A DNA stretch of 45,151 nucleotides, from positions 1 to 45,151 of the IMG/VR virus record IMGVR_UViG_3300031576_000099; one strand, given 5' to 3'. Positions 30,858 to 38,992 of this stretch are shown here, piece by piece. The notes below the pieces were generated by a model. The model did not search any database. It was not told where the DNA came from and saw only the letters and a list, made by a program, of their open reading frames with translations. Within the stretch, counting starts at the first letter, position 1. Each line of letters starts with the position of its first letter. The position numbers and the translations under genes were made by a program. Source of the stretch: a virus.

Positions 30858-31093
30858 TTTTTGCCTTTTGAAGCCAGGTGATTGTAAAACGCTTCCAGGA
30901 ATTCATCAGATGGATAGGAAAAAACTGCACCATTCCTGAAATCGCTTATACAGACATTATCCGCTTCTGCAAACTGATGTGCAAGCTGGCCCCAGGCCGG
31001 ATCTGCATTGGCTTCATCCAGCATCATCTGGAACATGGGATCAAAATAAACTTTGATTTGGATGCTGGCTTTTTGTGAAGGCTCTGAAGGCAT
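30854..31093 (-). CDS. Small hypothetical neck-region protein
   Basis: A 79-residue protein with a beta strand start (SIQIKVYFDPMFQMMLDEAN) and a helical end (SDEFLEAFYNHLASKGKK). No family recognised. It is coupled to genes on both sides by short overlaps. Confidence 0.55.
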   Translation of the reverse strand: MPSEPSQKASIQIKVYFDPMFQMMLDEANADPAWGQLAHQFAEADNVCISDFRNGAVFSYPSDEFLEAFYNHLASKGKK

Positions 31094-31503
31094 TAAATTT
31101 TTCCGGCCATGATCTGCGTTGCTACTCTTTGCGCGATTGTGTCAGCCCTGGCCACCACTGAACGGACAAAAGCCCTGGGTTCCATTCTGCTGGTTCCGTA
31201 TTCCACAAACACGCCGTATTCAGCATGATTGATGTAATAAAGAACATCACCCGCTTTCAGATTTGAAACTATCAGTGCAATTCTGTCCAGCGCAATTTGA
31301 CCTGAAGGATCTGCAGTGCCGCTTGAACTGTCATTGCCGGAATTATTTATATAGGGATGCCAGCTGCTGCGTAAAAATCCGGTCAGCACAGGTGTGTTCT
31401 GCACCACTTCATACATCAGTTCCTGGCTGAACTGCCTGACAAATTTATCCTGATTTAATTTTGCGTTTTTGATGAAGTTTCCGACATCACCAGAAAAGGA
31501 CAT
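31093..31503 (-). CDS. Head-tail joining protein, HK97 gp10-like
   Basis: A 136-residue protein. The motif ELMYEVVQNTPVLTGFLRSS (VxxxTPVxTGxLRxS) and the later LYYINHAEYGVFVEYGTSRM, EPRAFVRSV, are typical of HK97 gp10-like tail completion proteins. It acts in the neck during head-tail joining. Confidence 0.85.
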   Translation of the reverse strand: MSFSGDVGNFIKNAKLNQDKFVRQFSQELMYEVVQNTPVLTGFLRSSWHPYINNSGNDSSSGTADPSGQIALDRIALIVSNLKAGDVLYYINHAEYGVFVEYGTSRMEPRAFVRSVVARADTIAQRVATQIMAGKI

Positions 31504-31504
31504 G

Positions 31505-31852
31505 TCATGACCTCACCTGGCAGATGTAAATTACATCCTGGCCAGACTGTTCCACCTGGCGCACGTTCACAATCCGCAATTCCTTGGCTTCCACAATCAG
31601 CAGATCCTGGATGTCAGGCACCACGGAAAGATCCTGGGCTTTGATCACGGCCTTGCGGTCACCTGCTTCAATCAGCCCATCCTGGCGCTGGAAATCGGTG
31701 TAATTCAGCAGCAGCACCATGACCGGATAATCTGCTGTGGTGTTTGCAGCCGTTCCAGTGGCGGGGACATAAGATCCTTCAGTGACACGGCGCAATGTGG
31801 CTGGTCTGCCCTGGTCATCAATCAATAATGCTGCCGCTTCCTGCAAACTCAT
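31505..31852 (-). CDS. Head closure-like protein
   Basis: A 115-residue beta-rich protein. Segments such as GRPATLRRVTEGSYVPATGT, DRKAVIKAQDLSVVPD and DVIYICQVRS resemble phage head-closure/neck proteins. It is encoded between the connector and the gp10-like gene. Confidence 0.7.
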   Translation of the reverse strand: MSLQEAAALLIDDQGRPATLRRVTEGSYVPATGTAANTTADYPVMVLLLNYTDFQRQDGLIEAGDRKAVIKAQDLSVVPDIQDLLIVEAKELRIVNVRQVEQSGQDVIYICQVRS

Positions 31853-32574
31853 ACCAGGCCACCTTCTTCTTCAGGGATCCATCCGGTGGGATTGTCAAAC
31901 CTGTCCATGTAGAACTGTTCACGCACACGGTCATTGCCGCTGCGCTGGCTTCTCATATCGCTGTTTGAAATGCCGCTGATGCCTGGGCTGGGGATGTCCG
32001 TGCCAATGGATTGATTGGCCAAACGGTCTGCCAGGTTCGCATATCCAGTGGCTTTTTGTGAATACGATGTCCTGACACCTTCCACGGAAATATCCGCATA
32101 TCCGGCATACCTGGCTGAAAGCCCCAGCGCTGCCTTTGAAGCCGCCAGGTAAATATCATCTTCTTCAAAAAGATAATAATAGATTTGGGCATCGGTCAGC
32201 AGCGGTGAAGATGCGCTGGTGTCTGAAATCAGCAGGCGCACGTTTTCTTTGTTCACCATGTCCTGGTTTGTAACCACCAGGAAATTTTCCACGCGCACGG
32301 TGCTGATATTGCCGCCGCTGTCAGTGACTTTGATCTTGTAAATATACAGGCCGCGCAGGTCATCGGTGTCATCGTCATCAATCGGAACGCTGATATTGCC
32401 GTTTGTGGCGGCACCCACAATGGTGGCGTTTTTGGTGAACAGCACGGTGTCTGCATCGTAAACGATGAATTCAACCGTGGCCCCTGTCAGGTTCAGGTTT
32501 GCGCCTGCAGCATCCTTGATGTTTGCGGTGACCGTGGCATCATCACCCTGCGGAACTATGATTTTATTGCTCAT
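31849..32574 (-). CDS. Head-tail adaptor fused to an N-terminal Ig-like/BppU-type domain
   Basis: A 241-residue protein of two parts. Residues 1-~105 are a beta sandwich (MSNKIIVPQGDDATVTANIK, NLNLTGATVEFIVYDADTVL, GLYIYKIKVTDSGGNIS) like the BppU N-terminal or other phage Ig-like domains. Residues ~110-241 look like a head-tail adaptor (VRLLISDTSASSPLLTDAQI, LAASKAALGLSARYA). The fusion would place an exposed domain at the neck. Adaptors of this type are usually ~110-130 residues, so the extra domain accounts for the length. Confidence 0.7.
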   Translation of the reverse strand: MSNKIIVPQGDDATVTANIKDAAGANLNLTGATVEFIVYDADTVLFTKNATIVGAATNGNISVPIDDDDTDDLRGLYIYKIKVTDSGGNISTVRVENFLVVTNQDMVNKENVRLLISDTSASSPLLTDAQIYYYLFEEDDIYLAASKAALGLSARYAGYADISVEGVRTSYSQKATGYANLADRLANQSIGTDIPSPGISGISNSDMRSQRSGNDRVREQFYMDRFDNPTGWIPEEEGGLV

Positions 32575-32740
32575 TTTGCAACTCGCTTTCTAGGATCATG
32601 TCAAAGTTTGGTTTCTGTCCTGCCACCGCGTTTGCTGGTTTCACGCCTTCCACGCTGTAGTCAAGAACCTGGCCTGTTTTACTATATGATAAAACTTCAG
32701 CAGCTGCAGCATAGGCTGATACCGCCGCCTGGGATCCCAC
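32564..32740 (-). CDS. Small head-region protein (58 aa, GTG start)
   Basis: A 58-residue ORF (SQAAVSAYAAAAEVLSYSKT, GQVLDYSVEGVKPANAVAGQ). It looks like the short Ala-rich proteins found between fibre and connector genes in related phages. The proposed start is GTG at 32740 with a weak ribosome site; the frame is closed upstream by TAA, and it overlaps the preceding small ORF by 44 bp in another frame. It ends inside the adaptor gene. Confidence 0.5.
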   Translation of the reverse strand: MGSQAAVSAYAAAAEVLSYSKTGQVLDYSVEGVKPANAVAGQKPNFDMILESELQNEQ

Positions 32741-32849
32741 CGACCTGAAACCGGATTATGTTCTGCACACTTTCACGGAAGCCCAGGACAGGAATGGCGT
32801 TCACGCTGCCAAAAGATCCAAAACCCTGGGTTACGATTGAAAGGGACAT
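32697..32849 (-). CDS. Small head-region protein (50 aa)
   Basis: A 50-residue ORF starting MSLSIVTQGFGSFGSVNAIP. The ATG follows the fibre gene stop without a gap (TAAATG). The motif GFGSFGSVNxIPVLGF recurs at this position in phage genomes. The last ~15 codons overlap the next small ORF and look less like protein, so a frameshift joining the two is possible. Confidence 0.5.
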   Translation of the reverse strand: MSLSIVTQGFGSFGSVNAIPVLGFRESVQNIIRFQVGGIPGGGISLCCSC

Positions 32850-33914
32850 TTATGCAGACCTTGTGCGTGATGTGGGTGCGGTGGCGCTGTTCATCGTGTA
32901 TTGCGCGGCCTGCGTGGTTCCGTCCAGCTTCTTCACGCTGATTGCCGTGCCAGTGATGGCAAATTCAGTCAGGGATTGCTGGATCATGAACAGGCATCGC
33001 GCCACGGTAGGTGCTGCACCATCGGCAGCATAGCTTTCCGTCATCTGCGTGGTCAGCAGGTTTGCAATATCAGATGAAGATGCTGGGCTTGCAGGGATCA
33101 GATCCGTCTTGGCTTTAATCGCCGGGATTTCCGTGTCCAGCCTTCCATCAATCGTGTCCAGCTTGGTGTTCACGGTGGTGAAGGCACCTGCAATGTCACT
33201 GGCATCAGCGGGATCTGCAGGCAGATTGTCCGTTTTGTCTTTGATGCCTTTCATCATGCCGCCATTGCGTTCCAGATCTGAACGGACTGCAGCGACAAGG
33301 GCCACCTGGTCAATGTTCTGGTTTCCGATGGCACCCACAATGGCGTTCAGGATTGCCTGCCCATCGTTATCATCCAGGATGTGCTGTTCCACCACCACGG
33401 CAATGGAACTGCGTTCACCGCTGGTCAGCGTCATGGCAGAACCCACCGCTGCAGGGGATGCCGGAAGATTGTCTGTTTTCGCTTTGATGGCCGTGGCAAG
33501 CGTGTTGATGGCATCAATCAAAGTTTTCAGGGCTGAAAGGCCATAGGTGGCGTGTTTCAGAATGGCCAGGATGCCGTTTGCACGTTCAATACTGAACTGC
33601 GCCAGGACGGTGTTCACGGTCAGCCCATCAATAACTGCGCCTTCCAGCACAATGAAATATTCAGATCCTGCGGCATAAAATCCGGCATCCGTATTATCGG
33701 ACAGATCCACGCGCAGGTGATGCAATCCGGTCAGACCGTCAAAATCTTCCGTGTCCGTGATGCCAGCTGCAGATGTGCGCTGTGTCACAGAATTGTTTTT
33801 GTAAATTCTGATATTGCCGTTTGTGGCGCGGGTTATGGATGCACCGCTGCCTGCATTGGTGGCCCACATGAAATCAAGCGTACCGCCTGCGGGAAATTCT
33901 CCTAAATGCCTCAT
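32850..33914 (-). CDS. Fibre-like structural protein with IKAKTDNLPASPA repeats
   Basis: A 354-residue protein. The N-terminal ~115 residues are a beta domain (NIRIYKNNSVTQRTSAAGIT, GLHHLRVDLSDNTDAGFYAA). Three copies of a repeat follow: IKAKTDNLPASPAAVGS (143-159), IKDKTDNLPADPADASD (224-240) and IKAKTDLIPASPASSSD (266-282), separated by helical coiled-coil-like stretches. This is the build of a trimeric fibre. Located among head and neck genes, it may be a head or neck fibre rather than the main tail fibre. A GGAGGA ribosome site precedes the ATG. Confidence 0.7.
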   Translation of the reverse strand: MRHLGEFPAGGTLDFMWATNAGSGASITRATNGNIRIYKNNSVTQRTSAAGITDTEDFDGLTGLHHLRVDLSDNTDAGFYAAGSEYFIVLEGAVIDGLTVNTVLAQFSIERANGILAILKHATYGLSALKTLIDAINTLATAIKAKTDNLPASPAAVGSAMTLTSGERSSIAVVVEQHILDDNDGQAILNAIVGAIGNQNIDQVALVAAVRSDLERNGGMMKGIKDKTDNLPADPADASDIAGAFTTVNTKLDTIDGRLDTEIPAIKAKTDLIPASPASSSDIANLLTTQMTESYAADGAAPTVARCLFMIQQSLTEFAITGTAISVKKLDGTTQAAQYTMNSATAPTSRTRSA

Positions 33915-35017
33915 TGTGCAAGTCCTCCGTTTACCAGCTGGCTGGCGGTCAGAATATTTCTGACACGCACCCCAGCATACAATCTTTTGGTGGTGGTTAT
34001 CGCAGCCCAGGCACCAGCATCAGTCCTTTCAGAATAATTGAAATCCACGCCGCCTGAAATGGCTGTCAGATGGTTTGCATCACCGACATTAAAGCTGAAA
34101 ACCGTATTGCTGTTTCCGGTGGTGGGCTTGTGCGCCAGATAATACTGCGTTCCTTTTGTCAGCGTCATCTTTGGAATGGGAACGCAAATTGTCCTGGAAG
34201 CAGCTGATGGCGTGGCATTGGCATCAATGCTGATTGTTTTCAGCGCCGTGGTGCCCTGGTAAAGCACGATGTCAAAGTCCCTGGTAGCGCCACCAGTGTT
34301 TACAATCATCCACAGGGCATCAATTTCACAATCCCATGGCATTTTGAAGCCCAGCGCGATTTCATCAGGTGTGCTGCCAGTGTTTGATGTTTGGGAATTC
34401 AGCGCTGAAATCGGCATTGCACCTTCCAGGGTGCCAAATGTTCCATCAGAAAATTCTAAAATAATATTTGGGATCACAAGCTGGTCTGCCCAGGTGCCGC
34501 CAGTTTTTAGTGAAGATCCTGCATTATGCTGTGAAGGGAACTGGCTGATGGATCCTTTTGTCAGGCCAGCAATGATCACGCTGTCAGCGCCAAGCCTGCC
34601 GGATCCGTTGTATTCAACCACCACCGCCAGATAGTCACCATTGTTCACTGTGCGGTTTGCGCTTAAGGCTGCCGTTCTATACCAGGCATTTGACACAAAG
34701 CCAGCATCACCATTGGCAATGGCCACGGTCTGATCCTGCGTTTCATCGGGCTGGATAGGTGGGCCGTTCGCCAGGCCAACATCCTGCAATGAAACAGTCA
34801 GGCCGCTGCCGCCTGCTTTTGTCACCGCGCCGAAACGCAGGCCAATCCTGGTGATGTCTTTTGTGCCGCTGGATCCAGGGAAAACGACACGGCCAGCAAA
34901 CGCAGCCTTTTCACCAGTGGCATCAATCGTCAAAGCGGTGGACAGGCTGGGTGTCAGCGTGAAGGTGGGAATTTCTGGAAGGTAAAAACCTCTGCCTGGT
35001 ATTTCCGTCATGGCCAA
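33911..35017 (-). CDS. Beta-rich structural/adhesin-like protein
   Basis: A 368-residue protein rich in Gly, Thr, Ser and Ala, with many predicted beta strands (TFTLTPSLSTALTIDATGEK, KTISIDANATPSAASRTICV, GTQYYLAHKPTTGNSNTVFS). There are no recognised catalytic motifs. It sits next to the repeat-bearing fibre-like gene, with a 4-bp overlap, so the two probably form one surface structure. Carbohydrate binding is possible but not shown. Confidence 0.6.
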   Translation of the reverse strand: MAMTEIPGRGFYLPEIPTFTLTPSLSTALTIDATGEKAAFAGRVVFPGSSGTKDITRIGLRFGAVTKAGGSGLTVSLQDVGLANGPPIQPDETQDQTVAIANGDAGFVSNAWYRTAALSANRTVNNGDYLAVVVEYNGSGRLGADSVIIAGLTKGSISQFPSQHNAGSSLKTGGTWADQLVIPNIILEFSDGTFGTLEGAMPISALNSQTSNTGSTPDEIALGFKMPWDCEIDALWMIVNTGGATRDFDIVLYQGTTALKTISIDANATPSAASRTICVPIPKMTLTKGTQYYLAHKPTTGNSNTVFSFNVGDANHLTAISGGVDFNYSERTDAGAWAAITTTKRLYAGVRVRNILTASQLVNGGLAQ

Positions 35018-35688
35018 TATTTCCTAATCCATGGATCTGAACATTCCGGTGGTTTCGGATCACCGTGAAATACCACTATAGCGCCTTCAGGTTCTTCATG
35101 CACCTTGTCCACGCGATAGGACACGCACCAGTCAGCTGGAAACGTGTCAGCATTGGGCAGATGTTCACCAATGATGCCCTGGTCACCTTTCGGGTGTTTG
35201 TAATGGCCGCGCACAAAATGATTGTAAATGTCCGGTTTTATATTTGGCTGGATGAACATGACCGATGAATTGAAAGGGCACCAGTTCATGAAGTCTTTGA
35301 TGATGCCAAAGGGTTCTGGCCAGTCCAGGAATTTATCCAGTGATCCAGGGGTGACAATCACATCCAGATCCAGGAACAGCGTGGGCCGCTTCAGTTCACC
35401 CAGCTTAAAAAGCCCAAGTTTCTGATACCACCCCTGCAGACCGTTAAAGCAGCGCCTGTACTCAACACCGTCAATGCGTTCCGGCTGGTCTGTGTAACAA
35501 ATGAAATTGTAATTGCGCGTGGTTCCCGCTGCCACCTGGTCAGCCAAACGGCGCACATATTCCGGCCCGTATTTGGTGCCCCACCGTATGCACACAATGT
35601 CAAAAGTTTCATTGCGCCTTATCCTTTCGTGAAGATCAGATCCCTGTGAATTTCTTCCTTCAGATTGTAGCCAAGCTGCTGCAGCCAT
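35008..35688 (-). CDS. Glycosyltransferase-like protein with doubtful start
   Basis: The open frame covers 226 codons, but family-like sequence begins only near FDIVCIRWGTKYGPEYVRRL at about 35604. The DxD motif is in PTLFLDLDVIVTPGSLDKFL, and the C-terminal IVVFHGDPKPPECSDPWI matches the conserved HGxPKP ending of this phage glycosyltransferase group. No ATG exists in this frame between the upstream gene's stop and the domain. A well-placed ATG at 35612 with an AAAGGATAAGGCGCA leader is off by one base; one extra A would read MKTFDIVCIRWG. So either there is an indel, or a GTG (35595) or overlapping ATG (35688) is used. Confidence 0.75.
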   Translation of the reverse strand: MAAAAWLQSEGRNSQGSDLHERIRRNETFDIVCIRWGTKYGPEYVRRLADQVAAGTTRNYNFICYTDQPERIDGVEYRRCFNGLQGWYQKLGLFKLGELKRPTLFLDLDVIVTPGSLDKFLDWPEPFGIIKDFMNWCPFNSSVMFIQPNIKPDIYNHFVRGHYKHPKGDQGIIGEHLPNADTFPADWCVSYRVDKVHEEPEGAIVVFHGDPKPPECSDPWIRKYWP

Positions 35689-36245
35689 GTGGTCACTTCG
35701 CCTTTCTTTGTGCCGTATTTTTCGGATAGTCCCTTATCTTCCAGCATAATGACAGGTGAAAACTTTTCCAGATGTTTCCGCGCACCCATAAGCGCCTTCA
35801 ATTCCATGCCTTCAATATCCAGGCACAAAAGATCCATGGCGGGGAAAGCGAAGTCATCCAGGCGCACGGTGGGCAAATATCCAGGGCCACCCATCTGATA
35901 GGCACCAGCGTTCCTGGCTTCACCTTCCATGGACATCACGGCGGGTTCATCGGAAAGGCCAGCCTGGAATTTATAGATATTTTCTTCAGGGCAATTCCTG
36001 ACCAGGCAGAAGAAATTTTCAGGATGGGGTTCATAGGTATAGACATGATCAAACAGGCCGCACAGCGCGTGTGCCCACAAACCAAAATTGCCGCCAGCCT
36101 GCACCACCACATGCGTGTTCTTCACGTATTCCATGGCGTGGCCAAGATCATGCACCTGGTCACCTATGACGCGGTGACATTCCACATCACCAAGCGGGAT
36201 CAGGAAGTCTTTGCCCAGGATTTGAACCTTTATTCTGTCTTTCAT
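35619..36245 (-). CDS. FkbM-like SAM-dependent methyltransferase
   Basis: A 208-residue protein. The SAM-binding motif is HVVVQAGGNFGLWAHALCGL, followed by VYTYEPHPENFFCLVRNC, and the acidic segment MDLLCLDIEGMELKALMGAR typical of FkbM enzymes, then SPVIMLEDKG. FkbM proteins methylate hydroxyls of sugars or polyketides. It is flanked by a glycosyltransferase-like and a DUF115-like gene, which suggests modification of a glycan. The start has an AAAGGACATCCG leader. Confidence 0.82.
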   Translation of the reverse strand: MKDRIKVQILGKDFLIPLGDVECHRVIGDQVHDLGHAMEYVKNTHVVVQAGGNFGLWAHALCGLFDHVYTYEPHPENFFCLVRNCPEENIYKFQAGLSDEPAVMSMEGEARNAGAYQMGGPGYLPTVRLDDFAFPAMDLLCLDIEGMELKALMGARKHLEKFSPVIMLEDKGLSEKYGTKKGEVTTWLQQLGYNLKEEIHRDLIFTKG

Positions 36246-36841
36246 CGGATGTCCTTTAAGTTTCTGAAGGGGTATGCCTTCACCGCACCATACGGTGAAT
36301 AGTTAAATAATTTCACATCGTGCCGTGCCAGTACAGGGGCCGCATTGTCAAAGTCCACAGCCCACTGCCGCATGATGCCCACGGACTGCGTGTGGCCATA
36401 GCCACCATGCCAGTGACCGGATGTGTTCAGATCCACACCCAGCAGATGGATTATTTTGAAGCCTTCATGCAGGGCCAGGTTTATGGCGCAGAAAGCAGCG
36501 TTTTTCCCGCCGATGATGTCAGGGTGTTCTGAAAGGTCACAGCTGGACTTGTCCCATAAAAACTTGCGGTCACAGACAGGAAAACGGTCAAAGTCATCCA
36601 GTTTCCGGCAAGCCAGCCTGACTATGCCAGGGAAAGCATTGATGTCTTTTTCAAATGCGTTTTGAAAGTTCGGATCCACGCTGAACAGGATCTTGGCTGG
36701 TGCATCCAGGGCTGCGCGATTGCACCCAATGGTCACCTTGTCCTTCAGCCTGGTGAAATCGAAACCTGCCAGGGAAGGCCCACCGCCGATGATGTAAACG
36801 CTACGCCGCCTGAAGTGACTGGCCAATAATTTCATCAGCAA
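36242..36841 (-). CDS. DUF115-like Rossmann protein, glycan-related
   Basis: A 199-residue protein. The N-terminal YIIGGGPSLAGFDFTRLKDK, followed by VTIGCNRAALDAPAKILFSV and the later INLALHEGFKIIHLLGVDLN, matches the phage branch of DUF115/sialyltransferase-like proteins, which use a Rossmann-type nucleotide-sugar fold. The exact reaction is unknown. It shares short overlaps with the methyltransferase downstream and the gene upstream. Confidence 0.7.
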   Translation of the reverse strand: MLMKLLASHFRRRSVYIIGGGPSLAGFDFTRLKDKVTIGCNRAALDAPAKILFSVDPNFQNAFEKDINAFPGIVRLACRKLDDFDRFPVCDRKFLWDKSSCDLSEHPDIIGGKNAAFCAINLALHEGFKIIHLLGVDLNTSGHWHGGYGHTQSVGIMRQWAVDFDNAAPVLARHDVKLFNYSPYGAVKAYPFRNLKDIR

Positions 36842-37316
36842 TTTCCTTTTTGAATGGGATCTGGCAGTGGGTGAAGATCTTGCTGATTGCCCTGTAATGG
36901 CCTTCCATCAGTTCCGGCAAATAAAGCTGATAGGGGATGGTGTCCAGCTGGTCATGTTCATCAGGCTTGTCCATGGCAGGCCGTACCGCGATTTTAAACG
37001 CGCCCTGGCTGTCAAAGCAGTTCTGGAACACAGGGTCTGCCACATAAGCCCATCTGCCGCCGCTGTAGCCCTGGCGTTCCAGCACATCACAGACCTGGCG
37101 CATGAAACCATATTTTTCAGACAGCAGCGGCCAGGGCTTGATATTGCCGCCATAGTAATGGATCAGCAGGGCTTTGATGTCCCTGTTTTCATACCCGCCA
37201 TGTGGATTGAACATGTCCGGTGGGCTGCACTCACCAAACCAGATGCCGTGCGCCAGGAATATCTTGGATATTACTGAAGAAGAAAATTGATCTGAAGATA
37301 GTATCAAGATCATCAT
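36801..37316 (-). CDS. Sulfotransferase-like protein, degenerate P-loop
   Basis: A 171-residue protein. The opening MMILILSSDQFSSSVISKIF, then LAHGIWFGEC, has the strand-loop-helix layout of the PAPS-binding loop of sulfotransferases, but the usual Gly/Arg residues are replaced. Conserved-looking FKIAVRPAMDKPDE follows. The length is short for the family (usually 200-300). It sits with a methyltransferase and glycosyltransferase, so a sugar-modifying or sugar-binding role is plausible; activity is uncertain. Confidence 0.5.
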   Translation of the reverse strand: MMILILSSDQFSSSVISKIFLAHGIWFGECSPPDMFNPHGGYENRDIKALLIHYYGGNIKPWPLLSEKYGFMRQVCDVLERQGYSGGRWAYVADPVFQNCFDSQGAFKIAVRPAMDKPDEHDQLDTIPYQLYLPELMEGHYRAISKIFTHCQIPFKKEIADEIIGQSLQAA

Positions 37317-37370
37317 GCGCCTTTCATCGGACACTTGATGATCAATCAGAAATAAAATTGCGTCAATGAT

Positions 37371-37847
37371 TTATTTATTAGCGGGGTCTAAACCATCAGC
37401 AGCCCACTTTTCAGCCACTGCTTTGCGGATGGGTTTCTGGTTCAGCACTTTGCCGCTGGCATCATGCACATCAAACCAGCCTTTGCCCCTGGACACGGCC
37501 TTCAGGCCCGTTTCTTTGGCTTGCGTTTCTGGATCCTGGGTTTTGTTTTCGGTGCCTTCATCATCGGCACCGTCATCATCAGTCTGCAGATCACCCTTGT
37601 TTTCGGTGTTGATCTTTTTATCCGCTTCTTCATCTTCCACCGTAAATTCAGGATCTTCATGTGTCAGGTAGCGCTGTTCAAACATCAGCATGACACGGCG
37701 CTGGTTCATTGAAAGGCGCTTCCAGTCAAAACGCTGACCTGGCAGGAATGAACGGCCTGCGCCCTTGAAAGATTTCTTTACGAAAAGCGGAAGTTTCGGA
37801 TTGAACACTTCGCGCACATAGTGGTTTTTTTTCTTCGCCGTTGGCAT
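37371..37847 (-). CDS. Hypothetical acidic head-region protein
   Basis: A 158-residue protein. The N-terminal ~50 residues are basic (MPTAKKKNHYVREVFNPKLP), the middle is a long acidic disordered stretch (VEDEEADKKINTENKGDLQT, DDDGADDEG), and the C-terminus looks like a small beta domain (GKGWFDVHDASGKVLNQKPI). The start at 37847 has a GGAGAG site. It is the first gene after the capsid terminator. Confidence 0.6.
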   Translation of the reverse strand: MPTAKKKNHYVREVFNPKLPLFVKKSFKGAGRSFLPGQRFDWKRLSMNQRRVMLMFEQRYLTHEDPEFTVEDEEADKKINTENKGDLQTDDDGADDEGTENKTQDPETQAKETGLKAVSRGKGWFDVHDASGKVLNQKPIRKAVAEKWAADGLDPANK

Positions 37848-37899
37848 TTGAAATCTCTCCATTCAGATCAGGATAATGAACTGTACCTGAAACCAGTAT

Positions 37900-37942
37900 A
37901 AAAAAAAACCCTTCCAAAAGCCAGCGAAGGCAAGGAAGGGTT
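37900..37942 (-). terminator. Rho-independent terminator after the major capsid gene
   Basis: On the minus strand AACCCTTCC (37942-37934) pairs with GGAAGGGTT (37915-37907), an 18-base loop between, followed by nine T (37908-37900). It would end most transcripts after the capsid gene. The plus-strand reading has a weaker T5 tail. Confidence 0.88.
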
Positions 37943-37967
37943 TTTCATCATATTTTTTATTCGGGCT

Positions 37968-38960
37968 TTAGGCCACAATCGTGTCCCAAAACGCGCCAAG
38001 CGCATTGTCCACCAGGCCATAGGCCACGGCCATTTCACCTTCAATACGGTCAGATGCAATGGGTTCCATGCGGAACTTCTTGATGCGCGTACCTTGCTGC
38101 GTGGCTCCCATGTAGCCATTCCAGCTGAAAGTATAGCCAGCTGTTTGTGTCAGCAGGCCAGCGTTTGGTGCGGCATAGACCAGAAGGGCTTTCTTGCCAC
38201 CGATGAAGGAAATGGATGCCGTTTGGCCTTCCTTCGCGGTGTTTTCGACACCTTCCATGACCAGGATCCGGTCAAGGCCCATAAGAGCAGCCACAGCCTG
38301 GGTGGTGACCTGTGCAGGACGGTCATTGCTGACACCGCCTGAATATTTCACACGGTCAATCAGATCAGGATGGTTTTTCAGTGCTGCCCAAACCTGCGGC
38401 CCGATGACCAGCGTGTTTGGTTTCTTGCCGCCTGCCAGGGTGACTGCAATTACAGCCGCTTCCACATCTTCAATGGGGTTGCCATTGGTGTAGTCAGACC
38501 ATTGCTTCACCTGGTTTGTGGCAGGGGATCCCGCCACACCGTCATAGTCATAGGCCCATACGCCGCCTTTAAAGTAGGCATCAACCCACATTTTTTCACG
38601 GCGAATGAACATTTTTTCAGTGACGAAACGGGTTGCATCAGCGTCCAGATTGAAAACGCTGTCTGCATTGGCACGGATCTGGTCATCAATGTCTTTGTGG
38701 AAAGCCCACACATCAATGCTGTAGTTTGCCGTGTCAACCGTATAGCCGCCGCCAGCACTTTCAGTGGCAGGGGCACGTTTACGGGCTTCATCACGCAGGA
38801 AGTCACCGCGATTGTATTTGTAATACGATCCGGCTTTGTGCTGGACAGGAATGTTTGGGAAAACTTTGTCTGCCACAAACACGTTGCTGTCCTGGATGTA
38901 AGCCACCGATACGTTGGTCAGCGGTCTGCTTACATAAAGATCAGAAGTTGTAGGGTTCAT
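37968..38960 (-). CDS. Major capsid protein
   Basis: A 330-residue protein of the lambda gpE-like/HK97-fold capsid family. Typical segments are the N-terminal DLYVSRPLTNVSVAYIQDSN, FVADKVFPNIPVQHKAGSYY, the central WSDYTNGNPIEDVEAAVIAV, TLVIGPQVWAALKNHPDLID and the C-terminal RIEGEMAVAYGLVDNALGAF. It builds the icosahedral shell. It follows the decoration gene and is closed by a strong terminator. The leader is AAAAGGAACACAAAAG. Confidence 0.93.
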   Translation of the reverse strand: MNPTTSDLYVSRPLTNVSVAYIQDSNVFVADKVFPNIPVQHKAGSYYKYNRGDFLRDEARKRAPATESAGGGYTVDTANYSIDVWAFHKDIDDQIRANADSVFNLDADATRFVTEKMFIRREKMWVDAYFKGGVWAYDYDGVAGSPATNQVKQWSDYTNGNPIEDVEAAVIAVTLAGGKKPNTLVIGPQVWAALKNHPDLIDRVKYSGGVSNDRPAQVTTQAVAALMGLDRILVMEGVENTAKEGQTASISFIGGKKALLVYAAPNAGLLTQTAGYTFSWNGYMGATQQGTRIKKFRMEPIASDRIEGEMAVAYGLVDNALGAFWDTIVA

Positions 38961-38992
38961 CTTTTGTGTTCCTTTTCTTCAAAGATGTTTCG

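Noticed and set aside
35391-35612. 73-codon ORF with a good leader inside the glycosyltransferase gene
   Set aside because: The start context is good but the protein reads as an out-of-frame version of the glycosyltransferase. It is kept only as evidence for a frame break.
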